This document shows positions 8,111-16,162 of a stretch of 25,111 nucleotides of DNA, piece after piece. The stretch comes from a candidate division Zixibacteria bacterium SM23_81 (GTDB taxonomy: Bacteria > SM23-81), in the NCBI GenBank assembly GCA_001304015.1, contig LJUY01000040.1:1-25111 (forward strand), in the 5' to 3' direction. Positions within the stretch are counted from its first letter, which is position 1, and the number at the start of each line of letters is the position of its first letter. The notes under the pieces were generated by a model. That model did no database searches and was not told the DNA's origin. It was given only the letters and a program-made list of their open reading frames with translations. The position numbers and the translations under genes are program-made.

Positions 8111-9736
8111 ATGGCTGAAAAGAGAGATCGATGGGACAGCAGAACCGGATTCGTTATGGCCGCCATAGGGTCGGCTGTCGGGCTGGGGAATGTATGGCGG
8201 TTTCCGTATATCTGCTATAAAAACGGAGGCGGTGCCTTTCTTATCCCCTATCTCGTGGCCCTATTGACGGCCGGCATCCCCTTGCTGATCCTGGAATACG
8301 CTCTGGGTCATAAGATGCAGGCCGGGGCGCCAAAATCCTTTGAGAATGTCTCGGAAAAAAGTGGATATGTCGGCTGGTGGGCTGTGTTTGCTGGCTTCGG
8401 CATCGTCACCTATTATGCGGTCATCATGGCCTGGTGCTTCGGGTATCTGATCCATTCCCTGAGTGTTGCCTGGGGTACCAACGCAGAGTCTTTTTTCCAC
8501 GGCGCATTTCTCCAACTTTCATCGGGACCGGGCGATTTAGGGTCCATCCGGTGGCCTGTGTTGGCCGGCCTGGCGGCCACCTGGATCAGCATCCTGCTGA
8601 TCATCCACAGAGGGGTCAAGAGTGTGGGCAAGGTGGTCCTGGTCACCGTGCCCCTGCCGCTCCTCCTGTTGGTCATCATGGTCATCCGCGGCGTCACCCT
8701 GCCGGGGGCGGCCGAGGGGCTGCGCTACTATCTGACCCCAAATTTCGAGGCTCTCACCGATCCCAACGTCTGGCTGGCCGCCTACGGCCAAATCTTCTTC
8801 ACCCTGACCATCGGCTTCGGGGTGATGATCGCCTATGCCAGCTATTTGCCCAAGAAATCCGATATCTCCAACAATGCCTTCATCACCGGACTAGTGAACT
8901 GCGGCACCAGCTTTCTGGCCGGATTCGCCGTGTTCAGCACTCTGGGCTACCTGGCCTACATCACCGGCAAGGATGTGGGCGATGTGGTCAGCAGCGGAAT
9001 TTCGCTGGCCTTTATCACCTATCCGACGATGATCAGACTGCTGCCCTTCGGAGCCTCCATTTTCGGGCTTATCTTTTTTCTGATGCTGTTGACCCTGGGC
9101 ATTGACTCCGCCTTCTCGCTGGTGGAGGCGGCGGTAGCTGCCGGTCGGGATCGCTGGAAGATCTCCCGAAAGGCCGTCAACCTGTTCACCTGCGGCGTGG
9201 CATTCATTCTGGGTCTGATCTTCTGCACGGAGGCGGGGCTCTACTGGCTGGACATCGTCGATCACTTCATCAACAACTTCGGCTTGGTTCTGATAGGTCT
9301 CTTCGAGTGCCTGGTTATCGGCTACGTGTTTGGCACCAGGAAGATGCGGGAGTACATCAACTCCGTCTCGGAAATCAGGCTGGGGGTTTGGTGGGATTGG
9401 CTCATCAAGGTGATCGTGCCCATCATCCTGGTCATCACTGTGGTGATGAGCACCGTGAACTTGCTCAGAGTGCCCTATGGGAACTATCCCCAGTGGGCGC
9501 TGGTTATCGGTGGGTGGGGCGTGGCTCTGCTCATACTGGCCCTGGCCCTGTTAGCCAACAGGAGATGGCTGCCCCTGGGCATTTTGCTGGCCATCGTGTG
9601 TCTCATCGCTCTGGGCGCCCTAACCTCAGGAGCCATAGCCATGGCCGTCTTCGGCTGTCTGGTGCTCTATGGTGGATTGCTTCTCTGTTTGCGCCGGACG
9701 TTGAGGAAGAAGGATATAGACGAATGGAAGGATTAG
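8111..9736 (+). CDS. Sodium:neurotransmitter symporter (SNF/NSS) family transporter
   Basis: A sodium-coupled inner-membrane transporter of 541 residues, the size of bacterial LeuT-type proteins. The hallmark of the first helix is at residues 17-33 (AAIGSAVGLGNVWRFPY), where LeuT binds sodium and substrate around a broken helix. The rest is a series of about 12 hydrophobic segments, including LTIGFGVMIAYASYLPK and TLGIDSAFSLVEA, which match the conserved TM6 and TM8 regions of the family. Bacterial members usually carry amino acids; the substrate here cannot be read off. The start at 8111 has GGGAGGAG six bases upstream; the frame extends to 8063 without a comparable site. It appears monocistronic. 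Confidence 0.95.
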   Translation: MAEKRDRWDSRTGFVMAAIGSAVGLGNVWRFPYICYKNGGGAFLIPYLVALLTAGIPLLILEYALGHKMQAGAPKSFENVSEKSGYVGWWAVFAGFGIVTYYAVIMAWCFGYLIHSLSVAWGTNAESFFHGAFLQLSSGPGDLGSIRWPVLAGLAATWISILLIIHRGVKSVGKVVLVTVPLPLLLLVIMVIRGVTLPGAAEGLRYYLTPNFEALTDPNVWLAAYGQIFFTLTIGFGVMIAYASYLPKKSDISNNAFITGLVNCGTSFLAGFAVFSTLGYLAYITGKDVGDVVSSGISLAFITYPTMIRLLPFGASIFGLIFFLMLLTLGIDSAFSLVEAAVAAGRDRWKISRKAVNLFTCGVAFILGLIFCTEAGLYWLDIVDHFINNFGLVLIGLFECLVIGYVFGTRKMREYINSVSEIRLGVWWDWLIKVIVPIILVITVVMSTVNLLRVPYGNYPQWALVIGGWGVALLILALALLANRRWLPLGILLAIVCLIALGALTSGAIAMAVFGCLVLYGGLLLCLRRTLRKKDIDEWKD

Positions 9737-9864
9737 AAATATTGCGTTTGTAGGACGAGTTGAGAGAGTTTTGAGAGTTCAGAGATTTTAGATAAAATGG
9801 CAATAGCAATGGCAATGAGAGGCCAGTAAGAGCAGGAAGTCTAGGGGTGGAGTTCTCATGGCAC

Positions 9865-9930
9865 GATTAACGATCACCGAGCAACGATTACCGAACACAC
9901 CGATCATTGATTACCGATTAACGCAACGCA
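9865..9930. repeat. Degenerate short repeats built on CGATTA / ACCGAT
   Basis: ACGATTAACGATCACCGAG is followed by variants such as ACGATTACCGA, ACCGATCATTGATTACCG and ATTAACG. Copies are irregular in length and spacing, so this looks like slippage-derived low-complexity DNA rather than an ordered array. Confidence 0.5.
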
Positions 9931-10123
9931 TCTCGACACCGACAAATGTGCTTCGAGCTTCAACAGAGTTGAGATGACCTGGTCGGTAATCGCAGCAGTA
10001 CGACCAGTGATATGATGATTCGATAAACGAAAGACGATAGACGAAGACCATTACCCGCGTCAACGCCAATAGGCGATTTCCGAAAGTCGTGATTTTCGTA
10101 GGAGGGATTTCCTGACCTCGACG

Positions 10124-10147
10124 CCGCAGAGGCAGGAGCCTCTGCGG
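10124..10147. repeat. Perfect 10-bp inverted repeat
   Basis: CCGCAGAGGC (10124-10133), the loop AGGA and GCCTCTGCGG (10138-10147). There is no T run, so it is not an ordinary terminator. Confidence 0.7.
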
Positions 10148-10189
10148 GACAGGTGAGATATGGCGCCATGTAATGTGGAAGAGGTGAGA

Positions 10190-10222
10190 AACCCCCCGCG
10201 GATTTCAAATCCGCGGGGGGTT
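10190..10222. repeat. Perfect 16-bp inverted repeat with one-base centre
   Basis: The arm at 10190-10205 (AACCCCCCGCGGATTT) is exactly complementary to 10207-10222 around a single C. It would form a very stable, GC-rich cruciform or RNA hairpin. It is about 450 bases after the symporter gene and has no T tract. Confidence 0.75.
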
Positions 10223-10290
10223 CAAATAAGGAGAGGACTACTTGAAACTATCTAGCATGGCGGGGCTTCATTCGGATTAATATGATTTTG

Positions 10291-10312
10291 GGGGCTCAAT
10301 ATATTGAGCCCC
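10291..10312. repeat. Perfect 22-base palindrome
   Basis: GGGGCTCAATA followed directly by TATTGAGCCCC. It lies 38 bases upstream of the lepB -35 box. It could be an operator-like site or a dispersed repeat. Confidence 0.65.
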
Positions 10313-10349
10313 TACAACCATACCCCTAAGGCGTTCACCAGGAATTAAG

Positions 10350-10378
10350 TTGACATTTCTAAATTCAGACGCTATTTT
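10350..10378 (+). promoter_or_regulatory. Sigma70-type promoter for lepB
   Basis: TTGACA (10350-10355), a 17-base spacer and TATTTT (10373-10378). Transcription would begin near 10385, leaving a leader of about 155 bases with palindromes at 10400-10413 and 10442-10457. Confidence 0.65.
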
Positions 10379-10540
10379 ATGCCGAAGTATGTTCCAATGG
10401 CGGCGTACGCCGCTTTTCTAAATGCTGAGAAATGGGAAAACCCCTCCCCTTGGAGGGACGTCTTAAAATAAACACAAATATGAAGTGTTTTTAACCATAC
10501 CTTGGCTCAAGATTTCGGCGATCCCAGAAGGAGTCTGTCC

Positions 10541-11233
10541 ATGGCCCGAGCGATGCGGAAAAAATCGAAGTTCAGAGAATATGTTGAGGTTATCGTCATC
10601 AGCGTTGTGTTAGCCCTCATCGTGAGAACTTACATTGTCCAGGCCTTCAGAATTCCCTCAGGGTCCATGGAAGATACCCTTCTGGTGGGAGATTTTCTCT
10701 TAGTCAGCAAGTTCATCTATCGGTTCACCGATCCGAAACCAGGCGATATCATAGTGTTCAAGTATCCTCAGGATCTGAAACGCGATTTCATCAAACGATG
10801 TGTGGCCATCGAGGGTCAGACGGTCCAGATTATCGACAAAGTGCTTTATATCGATGGCAAATCTGTTGCCAATCCGCCCCAGAGCAAATTTGTTGATCCC
10901 AAAACATACGCCAGCGACCTGAGCACTCGGGATAATTTGGGCCCGGTGAAAGTGCCTCCGGGCCATCTCTTCATGATGGGTGACAACCGGGACAACAGTC
11001 GCGACAGCCGCTACTGGGGTTTTCTGGACAAACGACTGATCAAGGGGAAGGCCTTCATCTTATATTGGTCATGGAAACGTCTGCCCGGGGATCCTGAGTT
11101 GTCTAAGTGGGAAGGTGCGATTTTTAGAGCCCTGCCAAGGTTCGTTTTCTCGTTTTTCAGGGTGTTGGTCTTCGATATCGTCCGTAGCCCGTGGAGAATT
11201 CGGTGGAATCGTATCGGCCATCTCATCCACTAA
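10541..11233 (+). CDS. lepB: Signal peptidase I
   Basis: A membrane-anchored endopeptidase that cleaves signal peptides from exported proteins on the outer face of the inner membrane; 230 residues. One N-terminal transmembrane helix (about 15-33) precedes the catalytic region. The Ser/Lys dyad is clear: S42 in RIPSGSM and K85 in FIKRC. The conserved box GDNRDNSRDSRYWG follows. The start is set at the ATG at 10541 because AAGGAG sits seven bases upstream (10528-10533); an in-frame TTG at 10502 lacks a good site. The C-terminal 40 residues are basic and aromatic (RFVFSFFRVLVFDIV), so a second membrane-associated segment is possible. The many secreted proteins encoded at 1-6378 would be natural substrates. 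A terminator follows. Confidence 0.96.
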   Translation: MARAMRKKSKFREYVEVIVISVVLALIVRTYIVQAFRIPSGSMEDTLLVGDFLLVSKFIYRFTDPKPGDIIVFKYPQDLKRDFIKRCVAIEGQTVQIIDKVLYIDGKSVANPPQSKFVDPKTYASDLSTRDNLGPVKVPPGHLFMMGDNRDNSRDSRYWGFLDKRLIKGKAFILYWSWKRLPGDPELSKWEGAIFRALPRFVFSFFRVLVFDIVRSPWRIRWNRIGHLIH

Positions 11234-11278
11234 AGAGTCTATTTCCATATTTTTGCGCGTGGAACTCGCGCTTCTTCC

Positions 11279-11315
11279 AAATGGCTGGCCGGAAATGAAA
11301 CCGCCAGCCATTTTT
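11279..11315 (+). terminator. Rho-independent terminator after lepB
   Basis: AAATGGCTGGC (11279-11289) pairs perfectly with GCCAGCCATTT (11303-11313), with T5 at 11311-11315. Confidence 0.85.
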
Positions 11316-11370
11316 ATAGGTCATGAAGTGGCCGAAGTTCAACCAGGACCTTTCCGGCTGTAAAACTCGC

Positions 11371-11399
11371 TTGACTTGCATCTGGTTTGTGGTTATTTT
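11371..11399 (+). promoter_or_regulatory. Sigma70-type promoter for the sirtuin gene
   Basis: TTGACT (11371-11376), a 17-base spacer and TATTTT (11394-11399). The start codon is at 11418, so the leader would be very short (about 12 bases). Confidence 0.6.
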
Positions 11400-11417
11400 T
11401 CTAAGTTTGGGGGCACA

Positions 11418-12170
11418 ATGACCGAAAACAGCTTATTTTCCAACGAGTTTTTGAGAAAAATGAAATCTGCCAAATCTGTGGCGGTGCTCACTGGAGCTGG
11501 TATATCGGCCGAAAGTGGTGTGCCCACTTTCCGCGGCGAGGAGGGACTCTGGAAGAAGTTTAAACCCGAGGAGTTGGCCACTGTTGACGCTTTCCTGAGT
11601 AATCCTAAACTGGTCTGGGAGTGGTATCGGCATCGTCGACAGATACTCAAAGAGGTTAAACCCAACGCAGGCCATTTGGCTCTTCGAGACCTGGAGGAGA
11701 AGTTCGAGAAGTTCACCCTCATCACTCAAAATATCGATGGACTCCATCAGAGGGCGGGGAGCCGCCGGGTGGTGGAACTTCACGGCAACATTCGCCGCAA
11801 CCGCTGTCAGAACTGCGGCAGGATCTACCAGGACGTGAGCCTCGAGGAAAGAGAAAAGCCGCCCACCTGTACGTGCCATGGTCTCTTACGACCAGATGTA
11901 GTCTGGTTCGGTGAGTCCCTGCCCCCCGAGGCTATAGACCAGGCTTTCTATGCGGCAGCCCATTGTGATGTCTTTCTTAGCGTAGGCACCTCGGCGGTGG
12001 TTTATCCTGCCGCATACCTTCCTCTGATTGCCCTGCAGTACCTCGCTTACGTGGTGGAGTTTAACATCGAGCCAACAGCAATCTCTCACCAAGTAAGTGA
12101 GTTCATCCAAGGCAAGACGGGGCAGGTTTTACCCCAGCTGGTGAAGATGATGGGGCCAGGGACGTCGTGA
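11418..12170 (+). CDS. cobB: NAD-dependent protein deacylase, sirtuin (CobB type)
   Basis: A cytoplasmic enzyme that removes acyl groups from lysines using NAD; 250 residues, the usual length of a bacterial CobB. Visible motifs are the NAD-binding GAGISAESGVPTFRG (26-40), TQNIDGLH (103-110), catalytic H122 (VELHGN) and GTSAVVYPAA. The zinc site is C130-x2-C133 and C151-x-C153. Y70 and R73 (WYRHR) match the Tyr/Arg pair that lets class III sirtuins such as SIRT5 and E. coli CobB bind succinyl or malonyl lysine, so desuccinylase activity is likely. The ATG at 11418 follows a GGGGG tract; an in-frame TTG at 11376 lies inside the predicted promoter. Flanked by terminator and spacer, it is probably transcribed alone or with the next gene. 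Confidence 0.95.
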   Translation: MTENSLFSNEFLRKMKSAKSVAVLTGAGISAESGVPTFRGEEGLWKKFKPEELATVDAFLSNPKLVWEWYRHRRQILKEVKPNAGHLALRDLEEKFEKFTLITQNIDGLHQRAGSRRVVELHGNIRRNRCQNCGRIYQDVSLEEREKPPTCTCHGLLRPDVVWFGESLPPEAIDQAFYAAAHCDVFLSVGTSAVVYPAAYLPLIALQYLAYVVEFNIEPTAISHQVSEFIQGKTGQVLPQLVKMMGPGTS

Positions 12171-12335
12171 TAGGTTGTAGGGTTGGGGAAAGCTAAATTG
12201 TGACAGCGCTGTTCAGCAGACCCACATCGCTGCTGGCAATCCCACCGCCCGAAGAGGAAACACGAATAAGCTCAAGATAAGTAAGTTGGTGCCAGACGAT
12301 GATTGGCCGCCACACACGTGCCAACGGATTCATAC

Positions 12336-12341
12336 GGAGGG
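12336..12341 (+). promoter_or_regulatory. Ribosome binding site that supports a TTG start
   Basis: GGAGGG five bases before TTG 12347. Together with the resulting 18-residue lipoprotein signal it argues for the TTG over the ATG at 12299. Confidence 0.6.
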
Positions 12342-12346
12342 CTTCC

Positions 12347-14182
12347 TTGAGACGACTCGTCTTCATATCCGCTGTCCTGATCCTGTCCTTGCTGAGCTGC
12401 GCCTACTATAACACTTTCTATAACGCCAAAAAGCAGTTCAACAGCGCGGAGAAATCTGCGGCCAAGAACGCTCCTGGCACTGCAATCACCAGCAGCCAAA
12501 GGGATCTCTATGAGCAGTCCATCAAGAAGGCCTCCAAGGTGCTCACCTTTCATCCCAACAGCAAATATGTGGATGATGCTCTCTTCCTCATGGGCAAAGC
12601 ATATTTTCGCATGGAGGAGCTTGGCAAAGCCCGGCGCAAGTTCGAGGAGCTTTTGGCCAATTATCCCCAGAGCAAGTTTCGCTGGGAGGCCTATTATCTG
12701 TTGGGCACTGTCCTGTACTATATGGACGAGGTACCCAAAGCGAGAGATGCCCTGAGCGCCGTCATCGATCCCGCCAGGAAAAACCGCTGGGCCGATGATG
12801 CTCACTTTCTCATGGGAGAGATGGCTCTCGATAACGGTGATTACCAGTTGGCCTTACAGGAATATTCCAAAGTGGCCGAGGATTATCCCGACAGCGAGCT
12901 CAGATCAGAGGCCATGTTCGTCATCGGAGAGAGCTATTTCAAGCTGAAGAATTACCGCGAAGCTCTGACCGCTTTTCAAGAGGCAAACCGGTATGAACTC
13001 GTGGGGCAGAGGCGCTACGAGATTGAGCTCCGCATAGGCGAATGCTACCGACAGTTAAACGAGCATCAGAAGGCTCTGGAGACTTTCGAACGACTGGCTC
13101 GTTCCGATCGCTATGTGGACCACCTGCCAGAGATCCGTCTTCAAATATCGGAGGTACATTTTCTCATGGGAGACACATCGCAAGCTATTCAAGAGTACCA
13201 CAATATCGTTAAAAAAAGCCCCCAGACCAAGGAAGCCGCTTGGGCGTATTATCAGCTGGGCTTGATTCATATGAACAGCTTTGACGACATGGTGAAGGCG
13301 AAAGAATATTTCGATAAAAGCAGCTCAGAATCGTCTCAGTCTGAGGCGGCCAAACTAGCCTCCTTGAGGGGGAACCAGATTAAAAAGCTGGAGGAATACC
13401 AGCAGAAGGTGGCTCTTCCGGACAGTCTCCAGGATTCAGAGGCGCGTTTCGCCTTGGCGGAAGTTTATCTGTTGGATGTGAACTGGCCTGATTCGGCCCT
13501 GGTGTATTACCAGAGCGTAGTCGAGCTTACACCTCTCAGCAAGTATGCTCCCCGCTCTGCCTATGCAGCAGCCTGGATTGTGGAGAACGTCTTAGGTGAC
13601 ACGGCCAGAAGCCGGGAGATGTACCAGGGTCTCATCGCCTCCTACCCCTTCTCTCCAAGCGCTCAGACAGCTCGAGAGAGACTGGGCCAGCCGGCTGCGG
13701 TCGACAGCAATATGCAAAATGTCGCTGAGCGCTTCCGCGAGGCAGAGGACTTGTTGTTAAAGGGGAGCGATGTGGACGGAGCCCTGGCTCTGTATAGTCA
13801 AATTGTCACGGACTTTCCCCATAGTCCCTATGCTCCTAAGGCCGGATGTGCCCTCGCCTGGACCCTAGAATACCTGAAGGCCGATCCCGACTCGGCGATG
13901 GCCATCTTCAAGCAATTGGCTCAAGAGTATCCCGATTCTGAGTGTGCCCTCCTGGCGCAGAGGAAAATCGCCTCGTTATCGACCGAGGTTTCCCAAGACA
14001 CGGCAGCTGTGTTTTCAGCGGACACGACCAGCGTCGCCTCGACTGATACAACTGAACAGGCTCCGGCTATAGAGGAACCTGAGAAGGTGGAAAGTGAGAG
14101 TCCCGAGGAGGAGGACGCTGATCTGGACAAGGAGGAGCTGGAATTTGATGAGCCGGGAGGGATTCCGACTAAAGAACAATGA
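12347..14182 (+). CDS. TPR-repeat outer-membrane-type lipoprotein
   Basis: A 611-residue lipoprotein made mostly of tetratricopeptide repeats, a scaffold for protein-protein contacts. With the TTG start at 12347 (GGAGGG five bases upstream) the protein opens with an 18-residue lipoprotein signal ending LSLLSC, with lipid-bearing C18. An upstream ATG at 12299 adds 16 residues and has no clear binding site. After CAYYNTFYNAKKQF come many TPR units with P-x-S and YPDSE spacing, for example KVLTFHPNSKYVDDALFLMG, LLANYPQSKF and VAEDYPDSEL. They resemble BamD/CpoB (YbgF)-like repeats. The last 60 residues are Ser/Thr and then Glu/Asp rich and probably disordered. The exact role is unknown; a part in outer-membrane or envelope assembly is an inference. 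pyrK starts 10 bases after its stop. Confidence 0.88.
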   Translation: MRRLVFISAVLILSLLSCAYYNTFYNAKKQFNSAEKSAAKNAPGTAITSSQRDLYEQSIKKASKVLTFHPNSKYVDDALFLMGKAYFRMEELGKARRKFEELLANYPQSKFRWEAYYLLGTVLYYMDEVPKARDALSAVIDPARKNRWADDAHFLMGEMALDNGDYQLALQEYSKVAEDYPDSELRSEAMFVIGESYFKLKNYREALTAFQEANRYELVGQRRYEIELRIGECYRQLNEHQKALETFERLARSDRYVDHLPEIRLQISEVHFLMGDTSQAIQEYHNIVKKSPQTKEAAWAYYQLGLIHMNSFDDMVKAKEYFDKSSSESSQSEAAKLASLRGNQIKKLEEYQQKVALPDSLQDSEARFALAEVYLLDVNWPDSALVYYQSVVELTPLSKYAPRSAYAAAWIVENVLGDTARSREMYQGLIASYPFSPSAQTARERLGQPAAVDSNMQNVAERFREAEDLLLKGSDVDGALALYSQIVTDFPHSPYAPKAGCALAWTLEYLKADPDSAMAIFKQLAQEYPDSECALLAQRKIASLSTEVSQDTAAVFSADTTSVASTDTTEQAPAIEEPEKVESESPEEEDADLDKEELEFDEPGGIPTKEQ

Positions 14183-14192
14183 AGGTTCTCCT

Positions 14193-14996
14193 GTGATCCA
14201 GCAGAAAGCTCCTGTAATCACCAAAGAGGAGATTGCTGCCGGTGTGTTCCTAGTGGGAGTCAAAAGCCCTCAGATAACGATGCATGCTCAGCCGGGACAA
14301 TTTCTGCACGTTCGCGTTGGACAGGGTCCAGAGCCTCTGCTACGCCGTCCCTTGAGCATCTTCCAAGTAGATCGTAAGAGGGGGGTATTGAGCCTTTTAT
14401 TCCGAGTGGCAGGCAAGGGCACGAACTTGCTGAGCCGGAGGAGACTCGGGGAGGATTTGGACCTTGTGGGTCCCTTGGGTCAGGGCTTTGACGTTCCTTC
14501 GGGAACGCGCACGGCTTTGATAGTAGCTGGAGGATTGGGGGTGGCCCCCCTTTTTTTTCTGGCTCAAGATCTGGTGCGGAGAGGGATCTCCATTCATTTT
14601 CTGATGGGAGCCAGGTGCCAAGATCAGCTTCTGTGCCGGGATCAGTTACAGGCTTTGAGCAGCCATTTGCAGGTTTCCACAGACGACGGCAGCGATGGCT
14701 TTCCCGGCCTGGTCACACAGTTGTTAGAGGAGTTTCTCCGCCGGGAGAACCTTGATTCTGGGTCCACCTTGATCTGCTCCGCTGGACCTGAAGCCATGTT
14801 GGCCAAGGTGGCTTCCCTGGCCTGCCAATTTGGGATTCCTGGCCAGATTTCCATGGAGCGAAATATGGCCTGCGGCTTGGGGGCGTGTCTGGGCTGCGTC
14901 GTTCTGTGTCGCTCTCGTGAAAGGGTTCAGACGTATCGTCGGGTTTGTGTGGACGGCCCGGTGTTCAGGCTGGAGGAGGTTGTCTTCGGGGAGTGA
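14193..14996 (+). CDS. pyrK: Dihydroorotate dehydrogenase electron transfer subunit
   Basis: The FAD and 2Fe-2S subunit that passes electrons from PyrD to NAD in class 1B dihydroorotate dehydrogenase (fourth step of UMP synthesis). At 267 residues it has the usual length. The FAD-binding motif RRPLSIF is at 51-57, the nucleotide-binding GGLGVAP at 113-119, and the cluster ligands C227, C232, C235 and C252 have the typical C-x4-C-x2-C-x16-C pattern (MACGLGACLGC). The GTG at 14193 is preferred because GAAGG is seven bases upstream and the protein then begins MIQQKAPVI like its relatives; an ATG at 14148 would overlap the TPR gene by 35 bases. Its partner pyrD is nearly 4 kb away, with transporter and methyltransferase genes between. 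Confidence 0.93.
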   Translation: MIQQKAPVITKEEIAAGVFLVGVKSPQITMHAQPGQFLHVRVGQGPEPLLRRPLSIFQVDRKRGVLSLLFRVAGKGTNLLSRRRLGEDLDLVGPLGQGFDVPSGTRTALIVAGGLGVAPLFFLAQDLVRRGISIHFLMGARCQDQLLCRDQLQALSSHLQVSTDDGSDGFPGLVTQLLEEFLRRENLDSGSTLICSAGPEAMLAKVASLACQFGIPGQISMERNMACGLGACLGCVVLCRSRERVQTYRRVCVDGPVFRLEEVVFGE

Positions 14997-15214
14997 AGCC
15001 ACAGGTTGCCAGGGTTTTTCAGAGACAGAGCAATCCCGGGTTGGATGGCCATCCTCCTGGTTTCCCCCTCGACTCCCAGGGCATGACTGGGCATGGTCCT
15101 AAAGGCCCAAATTATCGGCGATTTCCCTCGAGGGAAGCCCTTCGTTCTGACAAAATTCACGGTCACCTGTCAACACCCCTGGCATCTCAAATGCTTGCTT
15201 CCCATGCGAAACAG

Positions 15215-16162
15215 ATGAGAGCGAAGAGCGCCATTGTCCTGATCTTATTTGTCGCGCTCAACTCCATTTGGAGCTGTTCTAAACCTCCGCCTTTTGGGGA
15301 TAAGATCAAAGTGGCGGCCAGTATATTTCCCCTGGCAGACATCGTCAGAAATGTTGGGGGAGATCTGGTTGAGGTGGAGGTGCTCATTCCCCCGGGAGCC
15401 AGCCCTCATGTCTTCGAGCCCACCCCTGAGGCTTTTCGCAAATTTGCCCAAACACGGTTGTTCGTCATGGTGGGAGCCGGTCTGGAATTCTGGGCACAGA
15501 AACTGATCACCGCCACCGCCGGAGAGGATCTAGTGGTGGTCAGAGCGATTGACGGCGTTCACCTACTCAGGGTGGACGAAAATCACCCTGCGCTTCAAAA
15601 ACATCAGGCCGAAGACCGTGAGGTCCCGCATGAGGGAGACGAACACCAAGGGAGCAATCCGCACGTTTGGCTCGACCCGCTGGTGGTCGAATCACTGGCC
15701 CAGCGCATCGCGTTGGCCCTAATAGAACTAAGTCCAGAACATGCTCAGGATCTTCGTCAGCGCCTTGACCGATACTTGGAAAAGTTAAATGATCTGGATG
15801 AGACCATTCGAGAGACGGTGAGGCAGTTCCCAAACAAGGAGTTCGTGGCTTTTCATCCGGCATGGAGCTATTTTGCCAGAAGGTATGGTCTGGTGGAGGT
15901 GGCGGTGATCCAGCAGTCGCCAGGGCGTGAGCCTACTCCGAAAGACCTCCAAAAGATCATTCAAGCTATCGAGGATTACGGGATCAAAGCGGTCTTCGCC
16001 GAACCACAGCTTAATCCCAGCGCTGCCTCGGCCATCGCCTCTGAGGCCGGTGTTAAAGTGCTCTTTTTGGACCCTTTAGGCGGACCTGACCTTCTCGGAC
16101 GAGATTCCTATATCGGCCTTATGGACTACAACCTGGAGATTATGAGGGAGGCCATGCTGTGA
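15215..16162 (+). CDS. Zinc/manganese ABC transporter substrate-binding lipoprotein (ZnuA-like)
   Basis: A periplasmic metal-binding lipoprotein of the cluster A-I (ZnuA/TroA) family, 315 residues. The signal peptide ends at SIWSC, so C21 would be lipidated. Metal ligands expected for the fold are visible: H65 (GASPHVFEP), H150 (NPHVWLDP), H214 (FHPAWSYF) and D286 (LFLDPLG). A His- and acid-rich loop (about 124-149; HPALQKHQAEDREVPHEGDE) just before the second ligand is typical of zinc-specific members. ATG codons at 15191 and 15083 are alternatives; none has a strong ribosome site, and 15215 gives the most usual lipoprotein signal. Its stop overlaps the ATPase start by four bases (GTGA), so the three transporter genes form one operon. 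Confidence 0.92.
   Translation: MRAKSAIVLILFVALNSIWSCSKPPPFGDKIKVAASIFPLADIVRNVGGDLVEVEVLIPPGASPHVFEPTPEAFRKFAQTRLFVMVGAGLEFWAQKLITATAGEDLVVVRAIDGVHLLRVDENHPALQKHQAEDREVPHEGDEHQGSNPHVWLDPLVVESLAQRIALALIELSPEHAQDLRQRLDRYLEKLNDLDETIRETVRQFPNKEFVAFHPAWSYFARRYGLVEVAVIQQSPGREPTPKDLQKIIQAIEDYGIKAVFAEPQLNPSAASAIASEAGVKVLFLDPLGGPDLLGRDSYIGLMDYNLEIMREAML

Larger units (their letters stand above)
9737..10540. other. Gene-free spacer of about 800 bp rich in palindromes and short repeats
   Basis: No convincing coding sequence on either strand. It contains degenerate repeats built on CGATTA/ACCGAT (about 9865-9930), a 10-bp stem (10124-10147), a 16-bp stem (10190-10222), a 22-base palindrome (10291-10312), the lepB promoter (10350-10378), and two further palindromes in the lepB leader (10400-10413 and 10442-10457). 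Confidence 0.7.

Noticed and set aside
8377-9105. 242-codon open frame in another frame of the symporter gene
   Set aside because: Its translation is rich in His, Arg, Gly and Pro, typical of a shifted frame; the SNF protein explains the region fully.
9865-9930. Possible CRISPR array
   Set aside because: Repeat units are short, unequal and unspaced, with no unique spacers and no cas genes.
11418-12170. SIR2-type phage defence gene
   Set aside because: It has the length, zinc site and acyl-lysine pocket of a metabolic CobB sirtuin, with no fused or adjacent defence module.
15000-15214. Zur-type operator or riboswitch before the metal transporter
   Set aside because: I found no convincing palindrome of the Zur type and no conserved RNA motif in the leader.
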